This document shows positions 8,899 through 17,173 of a stretch of DNA of 43,906 bases, in pieces. The notes beneath the pieces were generated by a model. It was not told where the DNA came from, did not search any database, and saw only the letters and a list, made by a program, of their open reading frames with translations. Each line of letters begins with the position of its first letter. The first letter of the stretch is position 1. This stretch comes from CAADGY01 sp900696665. Lineage in GTDB: Bacteria; Acidobacteriota; Terriglobia; Bryobacterales; Bryobacteraceae. The position numbers were made by a program, and so were the translations under genes. The stretch spans positions 1 to 43,906 of the forward strand of contig JAPSFM010000034.1 of the NCBI GenBank assembly GCA_035063885.1, written 5' to 3'.

Positions 8899-10011
8899 AT
8901 GAAGGCCGCCGCCGTAATTCCCTCTAAAAGATTCATAGGAATCGTCCAGCATCCGGAGCCCCGTGTCACCTTGCCGGGTGAAGTGAAGCTCCGGATGCTC
9001 GATATCGGGGTGTGCGGAACGGATCGTGAAATCGCCCGCTTCGTCTACGGCTTTCCACCCGACGGCTCCGAGTACCTGGTGATCGGACACGAATCGTTGG
9101 GCGAGATTGTCGAGACCGGGGCAGAGGTAGTCGACCTTCATCCCGGGGATCTGGTGGTAACAACCGTCCGGAGGCCCTGCCCTTACGAGCGCTGCATTGC
9201 GTGCAGGGCAGGACGTCAGGACTTCTGCTATACCGGCGGCTTTACCGAGTGTGGCATCAATGGCCGCCACGGATTCATGACGGAATTTGTGGTGGAGGAG
9301 CGCAAGTATATGCACCGGGTTCCTCATGAATTGCGCGATGTCGCGGTGCTCACCGAACCCCTCACAATCGCGGAAAAGGCCGTATCCGAAGTGTGGGAAG
9401 TGCAGCGAAGGCTGCCATGGAACTGCGTGAGGCAAAAGGAAGGCGCCCCAGGGTACTGCATGAATGCTCTCGTCCTCGGCGCCGGCCCGGTCGGATTGCT
9501 TGGGGCGATGGCGCTCCGCAAAGCTGGTTTCAATACATGGGTGTATTCGCTGGAACCCGCCTCCAGCCCAAGGTCGAATATCGTCAAATCCATTGGTGGA
9601 ATGTATATCTCATCGAGCGATGCTTCCATAGAGGCGATGTCCTCGAGAATTGGGAATATAGATGTCGTTTACGAAGCCACCGGCGCTTCGAAACTTGCAT
9701 TTGAAGTGGCGCAGGTGCTGGGGCGGAATGCGGTGTTTGTTTTCACCGGCGTGCCGGGCCGAAAGCAGCGGGTTGAAATCAACACGGATGAGCTGATGCG
9801 CGATCTTGTACTGAAGAACCAGGTTCTGTTCGGTACGGTCAACGCGAGCGCCCGGCATTTCGACGCCGCTATCGCAGACCTTTCCGCATTCCGGAAGCTA
9901 TGGCCGGGGGCGGTGGAGAGTCTGATTACGGGACGGTTCCCACTTGAACATGTGAGCAGCCTCCTTACGGGCAATAAACAAGGCATCAAAAGCGTTATCG
10001 AAGTATCGTAG
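8899..10011 (+). CDS. Zinc-dependent dehydrogenase, glucose 1-dehydrogenase type
   Basis: A 370-residue medium-chain dehydrogenase. It most resembles the glucose dehydrogenases of archaea (Thermoplasma, Haloferax type), which oxidise glucose to gluconolactone with NAD(P). Catalytic zinc ligands are C39 and the H64-E65 pair. The structural zinc cysteines C94, C99, C102 and C110 keep the spacing of that subfamily, followed by Q-D-F-C and G-I-N-G-R-H-G-F-M-T-E. The nucleotide-binding fold begins at G-A-G-P-V-G near residue 195. The ATG at 8899 has no clear ribosome site. An SDR gene follows 36 nt later and may be in the same transcript, forming a small sugar-oxidation unit. The sugar specificity is an inference from the subfamily. 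Confidence 0.8.
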   Translation: MKAAAVIPSKRFIGIVQHPEPRVTLPGEVKLRMLDIGVCGTDREIARFVYGFPPDGSEYLVIGHESLGEIVETGAEVVDLHPGDLVVTTVRRPCPYERCIACRAGRQDFCYTGGFTECGINGRHGFMTEFVVEERKYMHRVPHELRDVAVLTEPLTIAEKAVSEVWEVQRRLPWNCVRQKEGAPGYCMNALVLGAGPVGLLGAMALRKAGFNTWVYSLEPASSPRSNIVKSIGGMYISSSDASIEAMSSRIGNIDVVYEATGASKLAFEVAQVLGRNAVFVFTGVPGRKQRVEINTDELMRDLVLKNQVLFGTVNASARHFDAAIADLSAFRKLWPGAVESLITGRFPLEHVSSLLTGNKQGIKSVIEVS

Positions 10012-10047
10012 TATGTTGGCGGGTTTTACCGGCCGTTGGAGGAGATT

Positions 10048-10812
10048 TTGAATTCTGAGTTCAAGGGCAAGACTGCCCTTATAACGGGCGCGTCACGCGG
10101 AATCGGCGGCGCCACGGCTATAGCGCTCGCGCGCAGCGGAGTCTCTCGAGTCGTGCTCCATTACAATTCCTATGAAGAAGGCGCGAAGCAGACTGCCGGG
10201 GCGGTGGGCGCATTGGGCGCGGAGGTTCGATCGTTCCAGGCCGACCTGGCCTCGGCTGAGGGGATCCGGAAACTGTCTGAGGCGATACGCGCCGAGCAGC
10301 CGGGCATAGATATCCTCATCAACAATGCCGGTTCCCTGGTGAAGCGGGCCTCGCTTGCCGAATTTACGCCGGAACTGTTCGACACGGTAATGAACCTCAA
10401 CGTGAAGAGCGCCTATTTCGCTGCTCAGGCGGCGGCGCCGTACATGATCTCCAAAGGGGCTGGCGTCATCGTAAATCTCAGCTCGATCGCCGCCCGCCAC
10501 GGCGGGGGCCCAGGCGCTACCATCTATTCCGCGGCAAAAGCGGCCGTCTCCACAATAACCAAAGGGATGGCGAAAGAACTCGCGCCGGCCGGGATTCGCG
10601 TGAACGCCGTAAGCCCCGGCACCGTGGACAACTATTTTCATGAGCAGTTTTCCACCAGGCCCATGCTAGAAGCCATGGCCGCGGCTACGCCGGCAGCACG
10701 TCTCGGGACGAACGAAGAAGTGGCCGACGTCATCGTATTCCTGTGTTCACACGCATCGCGCTACATGTACGGCCAGACAATCGAGGTCAACGGCGGCATG
10801 TACATGGTATGA
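10048..10812 (+). CDS. Short-chain dehydrogenase/reductase (FabG-like)
   Basis: A classical SDR of 254 residues. The cofactor motif is T-G-A-S-R-G-I-G; N-N-A-G follows in the middle; the catalytic serine lies in N-L-S-S-I-A and the Y-x-x-x-K pair in Y-S-A-A-K. The C-terminal V-N-G-G-M is typical of 3-oxoacyl-ACP reductase and sugar dehydrogenase members. The likely start is TTG at 10048, just after GGAGGAG; an in-frame TTG at 10036 would use that ribosome site as codons. Its position behind the glucose-dehydrogenase-like gene favours a sugar or polyol substrate over fatty-acid synthesis, but this is only context. Confidence 0.82.
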   Translation: MNSEFKGKTALITGASRGIGGATAIALARSGVSRVVLHYNSYEEGAKQTAGAVGALGAEVRSFQADLASAEGIRKLSEAIRAEQPGIDILINNAGSLVKRASLAEFTPELFDTVMNLNVKSAYFAAQAAAPYMISKGAGVIVNLSSIAARHGGGPGATIYSAAKAAVSTITKGMAKELAPAGIRVNAVSPGTVDNYFHEQFSTRPMLEAMAAATPAARLGTNEEVADVIVFLCSHASRYMYGQTIEVNGGMYMV

Positions 10813-11029
10813 TTGCCTCCCGCGCGGGATGACGGGCATACCCGCCAACCGCCGCTCTCGCGAAAAGCGCCATGAAAGCGCGCTGGGCGCGATGGCTCGC
10901 GAGATCATGCCCGCGCCTGTTTGCGGAAAAAACCGATGCCGGAGTTGCGGGTGCCTGTAAGCCACGCTTCCGCCTTCGATATCGTAGGCCGACAGTTCCG
11001 ATATACTGGAACATAGGAGTCTCTGTATC

Positions 11030-12007
11030 TTGTCATTCCATAAGTTCGTGCGTCTGGCCGCGCACCTGCAGATGCTTCCTGTCCTCGAGAGCGGTGAGGA
11101 GACCCTTGTCGGAGGACAGGCGGTAATGGAGGGTGTCATGATGCGGGCGCCCCATAGCTATTGTGTAGCGGTGAGAAAACCAAGCGGCGAAATAGTGACG
11201 CAGGAGCACGCTCTGCCGCGGCTCTCCGAACAGTATCCTGTCTTCGGCTGGCCTCTTCTGCGCGGTATTGGAACTCTCGCTCAGGCCATGAAACTAGGTG
11301 TTCGGGCGTTGCGGTTCTCGGCCAACGCCGCGATCGACACCGGCAAGGAAAGCACCGGGAAAGAGGAAGTCCCGGGCTGGATGATGGCGCTGAATATCGC
11401 GTTTTCGCTTGGATTTTTCATTTTCCTGTACAAGTTCATTCCGCTCTGGATCACCACGGAGATCGGGGGCTGGTTTCCAGCTTTCAATGCACCGGTGCTG
11501 TTCAACCTGTCGGATGGAATCATCCGGGTGGTGATTTTTCTGGCTTTCCTGCTGCTCATTTCGCGATGGCGTGATATCCGGCGCGTATTCGAATATCACG
11601 GGGCCGAGCATAGAGTGGTATTTAATTTCGAATCTGGGCGGCCGGTGAATATCGAGAATGCGCGCGCGTTTCGCACGTTTCATCCGCGTTGCGGCACGAG
11701 TTTTCTCCTGGTGGTGATGGTGATCTCCATCGCCGTGTATGCTCTGGTTCCTGTGGAAGGGTTCCTGGCCAAATTTCTGGCGCGCATTCTTCTGCTGCCG
11801 GTTATCGCGGGGCTCAGTTACGAAATGATTCGTTTTGCGGCAAAGCGTCAAGGCGGGTTGTTGTCAGCGTTAACCGCACCCGGCCTTTGGCTCCAGCGCG
11901 TGACGACGAAAGTTCCCGACGACCGGCAGACGGAAGTGGCTATCCACGCTCTGGACCGGGCGATGGAGATTGAGAAAGCTCACGGTGGAGAACTGGTGGT
12001 AGCTTAA
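11030..12007 (+). CDS. DUF1385 (YqhQ-like) membrane protein
   Basis: A protein of about 325 residues with the DUF1385 signature near its N-terminus (G-G-Q-A-V-M-E-G-V-M-M-R-A-P). Hydrophobic helices lie around residues 115-140, 155-180 and 220-265, and the conserved Y-H-G-A-E-H-R and H-P-R-C-G-T-S-F segments lie between them. The function of the family is unknown; in many bacteria, as here, it sits directly upstream of prfA and prmC. The proposed start is TTG at 11030 with AGGAG about 10 nt upstream; an alternative start further in would still keep the conserved core. A TATACT box at 11002-11007 could be its -10 element. The 217 bp before it hold no gene I can recognise. Confidence 0.82.
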   Translation: MSFHKFVRLAAHLQMLPVLESGEETLVGGQAVMEGVMMRAPHSYCVAVRKPSGEIVTQEHALPRLSEQYPVFGWPLLRGIGTLAQAMKLGVRALRFSANAAIDTGKESTGKEEVPGWMMALNIAFSLGFFIFLYKFIPLWITTEIGGWFPAFNAPVLFNLSDGIIRVVIFLAFLLLISRWRDIRRVFEYHGAEHRVVFNFESGRPVNIENARAFRTFHPRCGTSFLLVVMVISIAVYALVPVEGFLAKFLARILLLPVIAGLSYEMIRFAAKRQGGLLSALTAPGLWLQRVTTKVPDDRQTEVAIHALDRAMEIEKAHGGELVVA

Positions 12008-12042
12008 GACGCGACCGGTGCCGCGCCGGCCTTTAACTGGCA

Positions 12043-13152
12043 ATGCAATACGTTCAGAAGCTCGACGAGTTGGAAACCCGCTTTGAGGATCTCACGCGGC
12101 AGATGGCCGATCCGTCCGTCATCAACGATCCGGAGAACTACCGCAAGATCGCCAAGACGCATAGTGAACTCACCGAGGTGGTGACACGATACCGCGACTA
12201 TAAGCGCATCCGGCATAACCTCGACGACGCCCGGCTGATGCTGGCTGAGAGCGACCCCGATCTGCGGCATATGGCGGAGGAGGAAATTGAGGCGCTAGAG
12301 CCCGAGATGAGCGGGCTCGAGGAGCAGCTCAAACTCCTGCTGCTGCCGAAAGACCCCAATGATGACCGGGACGTTGTCCTCGAAATTCGCGCCGGCGCGG
12401 GGGGAGACGAGGCCAGCCTGTTCGCGGCGGAGATGTTCCGCATGTACGCGAGGTATGCCGAGGCACTGAACTGGCGCGTAGAACTCACCTCTTCGAGTGA
12501 ATCCGGCGCCGGAGGCGTAAAGGAAGTTATCGCGCTCATCAGCGGCGAAAAGGTCTTCAGCAGGCTCAAATACGAAAGCGGCGTGCACCGCGTGCAGCGG
12601 GTGCCGGTAACCGAGCAGCAGGGCCGTATTCATACTTCCACCGTGACAGTGGCCGTACTTCCGGAAGCGGACGACGTGGAAGTTTCGATCGACCCGAGCG
12701 ACATCCGCATCGATACATTCTGTTCCTCCGGTCCGGGCGGGCAGTCGGTAAACACCACGTATTCCGCGGTGCGCATTACCCACCTGCCCACTGGACTCGT
12801 CGTCTCCTGTCAGGACGAAAAGTCGCAGATAAAAAACCGCGCCAAGGCGATGCGCGTGCTGCGCAGCCGCTTATACGAAATCGAGCTACAGAAGCAACTC
12901 GCGCAAATCGGCGCCGACCGCAAGAACATGGTGGGTACCGGCGACAGGAGCGAGAAGATTCGCACCTACAACTTCAAAGAGAATCGTGTGACGGATCATC
13001 GGATCGGGTTGACGCTTTACCAGCTTGACCAGGTGATCGAGGGCAGGTTGGACCCCATCGTCGACGCTTTAACTACGTATTACCAGACGGAGAAGTTGAA
13101 AGAGCAAGCTGCAACGGATGACCGTTCAAACGGCGCTGCTCCAAGGCGCTAA
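12043..13152 (+). CDS. prfA: Peptide chain release factor 1
   Basis: A 369-residue class I release factor that ends translation at UAA and UAG. The GGQ motif that triggers peptidyl-tRNA hydrolysis is at residues 232-234 (S-G-P-G-G-Q-S-V-N). The stop-codon tripeptide is P188-V-T190, the RF1 version and not the S-P-F of RF2. Length is standard. The last 35 bases overlap prmC, whose product methylates the GGQ glutamine, so enzyme and substrate are translationally linked. The ATG at 12043 has no clear Shine-Dalgarno sequence. Confidence 0.95.
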   Translation: MQYVQKLDELETRFEDLTRQMADPSVINDPENYRKIAKTHSELTEVVTRYRDYKRIRHNLDDARLMLAESDPDLRHMAEEEIEALEPEMSGLEEQLKLLLLPKDPNDDRDVVLEIRAGAGGDEASLFAAEMFRMYARYAEALNWRVELTSSSESGAGGVKEVIALISGEKVFSRLKYESGVHRVQRVPVTEQQGRIHTSTVTVAVLPEADDVEVSIDPSDIRIDTFCSSGPGGQSVNTTYSAVRITHLPTGLVVSCQDEKSQIKNRAKAMRVLRSRLYEIELQKQLAQIGADRKNMVGTGDRSEKIRTYNFKENRVTDHRIGLTLYQLDQVIEGRLDPIVDALTTYYQTEKLKEQAATDDRSNGAAPRR

Positions 13153-13948
13153 GATTCTGGACGACTCGGGCATACCCGCCGCGCGGCTCACCGCCGAGGT
13201 TCTGCTGTCTCATGCCCTCGGCCGGGAACGCACATACCTCTATAGTTACCCTGAAGCCGATATCGGCGATCTCGCCTGGCTCCACTACGGCCGCTATCTG
13301 CATGAGCGGCTCCAGGGCAAACCCACGCAGTACATCACTCGCAAGCAGGATTTTTTTGGACGTGAGTTTCGCGTTTCTCCCGATGTATTGATTCCGCGCC
13401 CGGAGACCGAGCACGTCATCGAGCAGGTGCTGGCGCTGAACCCCCACCCCTCGCGAATCGTGGACGTTGGGTGCGGTTCCGGCGCCATCGCCGTCACACT
13501 GAGTCTCGAACTGGGCTGTGTGGTGTTTGCGACGGATATCTCGCCGGCGGCGGCCGCCGTCGCCCGCGCCAATGCTGCGGCTCTTGGCGCTACAGTGCAC
13601 ATTGTGGTGTGCGATCTGCTGGCGCCGGTCGGGGCATGCGAGTGCGACCTGGTTGTTTCCAATCCACCTTACGTTCCCAAATCACAGCTGGAAAGCCTGC
13701 AGCGGGAAGTTCGCGACTATGAACCGGTTACCGCTCTATTGGCGGGAGAAGCTGGAACCGAATTCTACGAACGGCTGGCCGACGAGGGCAAGCGTGTGCT
13801 GCGCCCCGGCGGCTATATTGTGCTGGAACTGGGTTTCAGCTTCTCCGAGCCGGTCCGGTCCATCTTCCAGCACGGATGGGACCACATCAGCGTCCTGCCC
13901 GATCTCGCGGGCATTCCACGCGTCTTCGCCGCGCGGCGCACGCGATAA
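13118..13948 (+). CDS. prmC: Release factor glutamine methyltransferase
   Basis: A 276-residue SAM-dependent methyltransferase (PrmC/HemK) that modifies the glutamine of the release-factor GGQ motif. It has the N-terminal helical domain (to about 90), the SAM loop V-D-V-G-C-G-S-G at 115-122, and the catalytic N-P-P-Y at 182-185. The ATG at 13118 lies inside the end of prfA (35-nt overlap) and matches the usual N-terminus of the family. The downstream neighbour is convergent, ending 10 nt away. Confidence 0.94.
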   Translation: MTVQTALLQGAKILDDSGIPAARLTAEVLLSHALGRERTYLYSYPEADIGDLAWLHYGRYLHERLQGKPTQYITRKQDFFGREFRVSPDVLIPRPETEHVIEQVLALNPHPSRIVDVGCGSGAIAVTLSLELGCVVFATDISPAAAAVARANAAALGATVHIVVCDLLAPVGACECDLVVSNPPYVPKSQLESLQREVRDYEPVTALLAGEAGTEFYERLADEGKRVLRPGGYIVLELGFSFSEPVRSIFQHGWDHISVLPDLAGIPRVFAARRTR

Positions 13949-13958
13949 CCCGGATCCC

Positions 13959-14165
13959 TCAGGTCCTGAAACGGCGGGTCAGGAGAGGCACGGAAACCAG
14001 TGCCACACCTATCGCCAGATAAACGTTGGATTCCGGCAGCAATCCGAAGGCAGCCGTCAGAGGCAAATCAGTAAATTGAGAGACCGGATTCCAATTCAGA
14101 AGACCGGCGGTACTGCTTCCAGCCACCGCGAGCACACCAGCGGCAATCACTAACAGCTTTTTCAC
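13959..14165 (-). CDS. Small exported protein with PEP-CTERM-like tail
   Basis: A 68-residue protein I do not recognise. It begins with a short positive stretch (K-K), a hydrophobic core and A-x-A-like sites, typical of a signal peptide of about 20 residues. The last 25 residues have the order of a sorting signal: P-E, a hydrophobic helix, then R-R-F-R. This resembles PEP-CTERM tails, though the third P of P-E-P is replaced by S. The mature middle would be only about 25 residues. The GTG at 14165 has GGAGG 5 nt upstream, and a near-consensus promoter lies 80-110 bp upstream, so expression is likely. It could instead be a small two-helix membrane protein. No exosortase gene is in the window. 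Confidence 0.6.
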   Translation of the reverse strand: MKKLLVIAAGVLAVAGSSTAGLLNWNPVSQFTDLPLTAAFGLLPESNVYLAIGVALVSVPLLTRRFRT

Positions 14166-14247
14166 TACTTCCTCCGAGTTGACCAGGTACTGCAGAACTA
14201 TGTTCGGGATCCTGTTTTTTGTTTAGTCTTCAGCCCGATACTCCACC

Positions 14248-14276
14248 ATTGTAAGACAATCTGGCCGAACCGTCAA
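14248..14276 (-). promoter_or_regulatory. Strong sigma-70-type promoter for the small exported protein
   Basis: On the minus strand TTGACG (14276-14271) is separated by exactly 17 bp from TACAAT (14253-14248). This predicts a start near 14241 and a leader of about 75 nt before the GTG at 14165. The -10 box lies within the inverted repeat ATTGT-AAG-ACAAT (14248-14260), which could be an operator. It is the best-matching promoter in the window. Confidence 0.65.
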
Positions 14277-14375
14277 AGTTATGGTGTTTGTAACTATGTA
14301 CTTAGCTGGACTGTTGGGACCTGCTCGCCGGCGCATATGCAATTATGAAAGAGAGCCCGGAGGAACACGGCAAAC

Positions 14376-15584
14376 TTGCGAAAAATCCTACTTCTGCTGA
14401 CGTTGCTCGCTGTTTCCGGAGCTTTCGTATGGATATGGACCCGCCGGTCCGCACCACCGGAGGTACCGTTCGTGCAGGTGAAACGCGGCACCTTGGTGGA
14501 CATGCTGGCGACCAACGGAAAGGCCGATCCAGCGGAGTGGACGGCGGTGCATGCGCAAAAGGCCGGTCCCGTGAAGCGTGTCCTGGTGCAACAGGGACAG
14601 GTGGTGGCACAAGGAGCGCCGCTGGTGGAATTAGAATCCATCGATGCCGTGACCAATCTCGCCGCGGCAGAGGCTCGCGCGCGGCAGGCAAGCGCTGAAC
14701 TTGAAATCCGTCAAAAGGGCGGGAGCGCTACGGAGTTGGCTGCTATCGAAAGCTCGATGAAGGAAGCGCGTCTGGAGGAGCGGGTAGCGCGGCGCGAATA
14801 CGAATCTCTCGAAAGGCTCCAAGCGAAAAAGGCGGCAACGGCCCAGGAGGTGGCCGTGGCGCGCGACCGCCTGAAGCAGGCTGAAGCCGCAATCGAGGCT
14901 CTCGACCGGAAGCGGGCGTCGCTCGTAGTAGAGAGCGACATCGCGGTTGCCAAAGCTCGTGCACGCGATGCACAGATAGCGCTCGATGCTGCACGGCGTC
15001 GCCTGGAGCAGAGCACAATCCGCTCTCCCATTAGCGGAACGGTATACAGTTTGAGCGTTCGCGTGGGGGCATTCGTCAGTCCCGGCGATGAACTGGCGCG
15101 CATCGGGAAACTGGACAAGATGCGCGTGGAAATCTACGTGGATGAACCGGAACTCGGCAGAGTGCGCGTGGGTCTGCCGGTTTCCATTACCTGGGATGCC
15201 AGACCCGGGCAGACATGGACCGGCAAGGTGGAAAGGGTTCCGACCGAAGTGGTCACTTTGGGAACCCGGCAGGTGGGTACGGTGATCGCTGTCGTGGACA
15301 ATGCGAACGGCGAGTTATTGCCTGGCACGAATGTAAACGCCGCGATACGCTCGCACGTGGTGGAAAACGCGCTCATCATCCCGAAGGAAGCGCTACGCCG
15401 CCGCGAGCAGGAAAACGGTGTGTTCGTGCTGCAGGATGGCCGCGTACAGTGGAGACCGGTGGAGATTGGCGCATCGAGCGTCACGGAAGTCCAGGTTATG
15501 GCCGGACTAGGTGAGGGAGACCGCGTCGCTCTGGCTACCGAACGCCCACTACAGGAGGGGGAACCGGTCAACCCTGTTTCGTAA
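14376..15584 (+). CDS. HlyD/RND-type periplasmic adaptor subunit
   Basis: A 402-residue membrane fusion protein that would link an inner-membrane pump to an outer-membrane channel. It has an N-terminal membrane anchor (about residues 3-22), a first half-lipoyl segment near 60-80, a long alpha-helical hairpin rich in A, E and R (about 85-205), a second half-lipoyl segment (S-T-I-R-S-P-I-S-G-T-V), and then the beta-barrel and membrane-proximal domains. The start is TTG at 14376, with GGAGG 12 nt upstream. No ABC or RND transporter gene adjoins it: the gene before is a divergent small ORF and the one after is convergent. It is an orphan adaptor in this window. Its 3' end overlaps the HAD gene tail-to-tail by 17 bp. 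Confidence 0.85.
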   Translation: MRKILLLLTLLAVSGAFVWIWTRRSAPPEVPFVQVKRGTLVDMLATNGKADPAEWTAVHAQKAGPVKRVLVQQGQVVAQGAPLVELESIDAVTNLAAAEARARQASAELEIRQKGGSATELAAIESSMKEARLEERVARREYESLERLQAKKAATAQEVAVARDRLKQAEAAIEALDRKRASLVVESDIAVAKARARDAQIALDAARRRLEQSTIRSPISGTVYSLSVRVGAFVSPGDELARIGKLDKMRVEIYVDEPELGRVRVGLPVSITWDARPGQTWTGKVERVPTEVVTLGTRQVGTVIAVVDNANGELLPGTNVNAAIRSHVVENALIIPKEALRRREQENGVFVLQDGRVQWRPVEIGASSVTEVQVMAGLGEGDRVALATERPLQEGEPVNPVS

Positions 15585-16197
15585 TGCGGCCGTTTCGCAG
15601 CCGTTCGGCCACAAGCTCGCACATTGTGGAGACATCACGAACCTGGACGACATCGAAACCGGCGGCGCGTCCGCTTCTGATTCCAGGTTCGGAATCTTCA
15701 ACCACCAGTGGGCGCCGTGCCTGCACTCTTTCGGCCGCCAGCAGGTAGGGTTCCGGCGCAGGCTTGTGGCGGGTGACATCTTCCCCGCAGATCACGGCAT
15801 CGAAATAACGCCGCAGCCCTCCGGTTTCCAGCAGCGGCTCCACTTCACTTCTGGCGCTGGAGGACACCACCCCCAGTTTGTAATGGCCGGCGCTCTTGAG
15901 AAATCCGGCGAGGCCGGGGGCGAACGGCGGAGCGGCCAGCATCCTTTCGCGAAACATCGCTTTCTTAGCCGGGTATAGTGCCCATAGCTTTTCGGGGTCA
16001 GCCGGAGGATCGCTGTGGGAAGCCATCCATTCCACGGCCTCGCGATCGGTGATCCCCACCAGTTCCTTCAAGTAAGAGTCCCAATCCAGCCTCACACCGA
16101 ATGGCGCCGTCACATCGCGCCAGCAGGTGAAGTGCACGGGTTCACTATCAACCAGCACGCCATCGAAATCAAAAAGAATGGCATCATAGACGGACAT
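15568..16197 (-). CDS. HAD-superfamily hydrolase (beta-phosphoglucomutase/phosphatase type)
   Basis: A 209-residue HAD phosphohydrolase with the nucleophile motif D10-F-D12-G-V-L-V-D, an alpha-helical cap of subclass I (about 18-85), motif II V-V-S-S-S in the middle, K-P-A-P-E-P, and motif III V-E-D-S-E-P-G. Members of this group dephosphorylate or isomerise sugar phosphates; the substrate cannot be told. The gene ends inside the 3' end of the HlyD-type gene. Its ATG at 16197 has no ribosome site but lies 7 nt after a TACACT box. Confidence 0.87.
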   Translation of the reverse strand: MSVYDAILFDFDGVLVDSEPVHFTCWRDVTAPFGVRLDWDSYLKELVGITDREAVEWMASHSDPPADPEKLWALYPAKKAMFRERMLAAPPFAPGLAGFLKSAGHYKLGVVSSSARSEVEPLLETGGLRRYFDAVICGEDVTRHKPAPEPYLLAAERVQARRPLVVEDSEPGIRSGRAAGFDVVQVRDVSTMCELVAERLRNGRITKQG

Positions 16198-16204
16198 TAC
16201 GTCC

Positions 16205-16210
16205 AGTGTA
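16205..16210 (-). promoter_or_regulatory. Putative -10 box of the HAD gene
   Basis: TACACT on the minus strand lies 7 nt before the ATG at 16197, in the leaderless arrangement also seen at other genes here. It matches four of six -10 consensus bases; no -35 box is evident. Confidence 0.35.
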
Positions 16211-16221
16211 CGATGACGTCT

Positions 16222-17094
16222 TCATCGCGAGCGCTGCCGTGACCGTGACGGGGTGGAGCCAGCGGGCGTTGTGCGGGCGGGTTTCACTCGAATTTTCGAT
16301 ACGCTGCTTTGGATGCGAGCGAGGTCGCCGGTGTCCGTGGTGTATTGCCTTCTGGGAAGGGTCTGAATCTCCGCCTGCACGGCTTTCACACGGTTCCCGG
16401 GGTTCGGATGGCTCGACAGAAATTCGGGGCCGCGGCTGCCGCCTTCGGCTTCCAGCTTTTCAAAAAAGCGGGCCATCTCAATCGGGTTGTAACCGGCGCT
16501 GGACATGATACGAGTTCCCAGAAGGTCCGCATCACGTTCCGCGCTGCGGGAGAACTTCATCATCACCGAATTCGCTCCGATACCAATGCCAAGTTGCGTT
16601 AGCTGGTCCATCATCGATCCACCGCGCCCCAGCACGCCGCTCAGAATCATTGCCGGAATCTGTACCGCGTTCGCTTTCGAGACCTGGTTGGTGCCGTGGC
16701 GCAGAGCCACGTGTGCGATCTCATGGGCCAGCACGCCCGCAAGTTGCGCCTCGTTTTCAGCGGCCAGGATCAAGCCCGTGTGCACAAACGCCGGTCCGCC
16801 CGGCAGGGCAAAAGCGTTGATACTCTCGTCTGCTACCACTTCGAAAGAGTAGGGAAAATCTCCCGCTTGGGGTTGTGAAGCCAGCCGCCGGCCGATCTTC
16901 CGGATGTAGTCGTTGATGCCCGCGTCTTTGACGATGGGCATCTGCTGACGAACCTGGGCCGCAGCTTCCTTCCCAAGCTGCACATCCTGTTCCTTCGAAA
17001 AAAGGTTCCATCCCGGTTTCAGGTCGCGGGCGTCGAGGAGCGCCGGCCAAACCAGGCTCGAAAGAAGAATTAACGAAAACAGCCGTCGTTGCAA
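16222..17094 (-). CDS. Secreted M48-family zinc metalloprotease
   Basis: A 290-residue M48 peptidase of the BepA/LoiP (YggG) type, expected in the periplasm. The zinc motif is H124-E-I-A-H128; the third ligand is in S-A-E186-R-D-A-D. A signal peptide covers about residues 1-22. I place the start at TTG 17094 because GGGAGGGTG lies 4 nt upstream and the signal peptide then begins at once; an ATG at 17130 and others up to 17217 are open but would run into ilvE. The C-terminal 25 residues are basic and serine/proline-rich. It is divergent from ilvE, with a perfect 12-bp palindrome between them. Confidence 0.85.
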   Translation of the reverse strand: MQRRLFSLILLSSLVWPALLDARDLKPGWNLFSKEQDVQLGKEAAAQVRQQMPIVKDAGINDYIRKIGRRLASQPQAGDFPYSFEVVADESINAFALPGGPAFVHTGLILAAENEAQLAGVLAHEIAHVALRHGTNQVSKANAVQIPAMILSGVLGRGGSMMDQLTQLGIGIGANSVMMKFSRSAERDADLLGTRIMSSAGYNPIEMARFFEKLEAEGGSRGPEFLSSHPNPGNRVKAVQAEIQTLPRRQYTTDTGDLARIQSSVSKIRVKPARTTPAGSTPSRSRQRSR

Positions 17095-17118
17095 GTGACA
17101 CCCTCCCAGCCATGCTAG

Positions 17119-17130
17119 ATGCACGTGCAT
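17119..17130. promoter_or_regulatory. Perfect 12-bp palindrome between divergent genes
   Basis: ATGCACGTGCAT reads the same on both strands. It lies between the M48 protease start and the ilvE -10 box, a usual place for an operator. The regulator is unknown, and chance occurrence is possible. Confidence 0.35.
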
Positions 17131-17160
17131 TTCCAATCGTTGCACAAACTGCCTATTCGG

Positions 17161-17166
17161 TATAAT
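17161..17166 (+). promoter_or_regulatory. -10 box of ilvE
   Basis: A consensus TATAAT ends 7 nt before the ATG at 17174. A weak -35 candidate, TTGCAC (17140-17145), lies 15 bp upstream. There is no Shine-Dalgarno sequence, so the transcript is probably leaderless. Confidence 0.5.
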
Positions 17167-17173
17167 AATCAGC

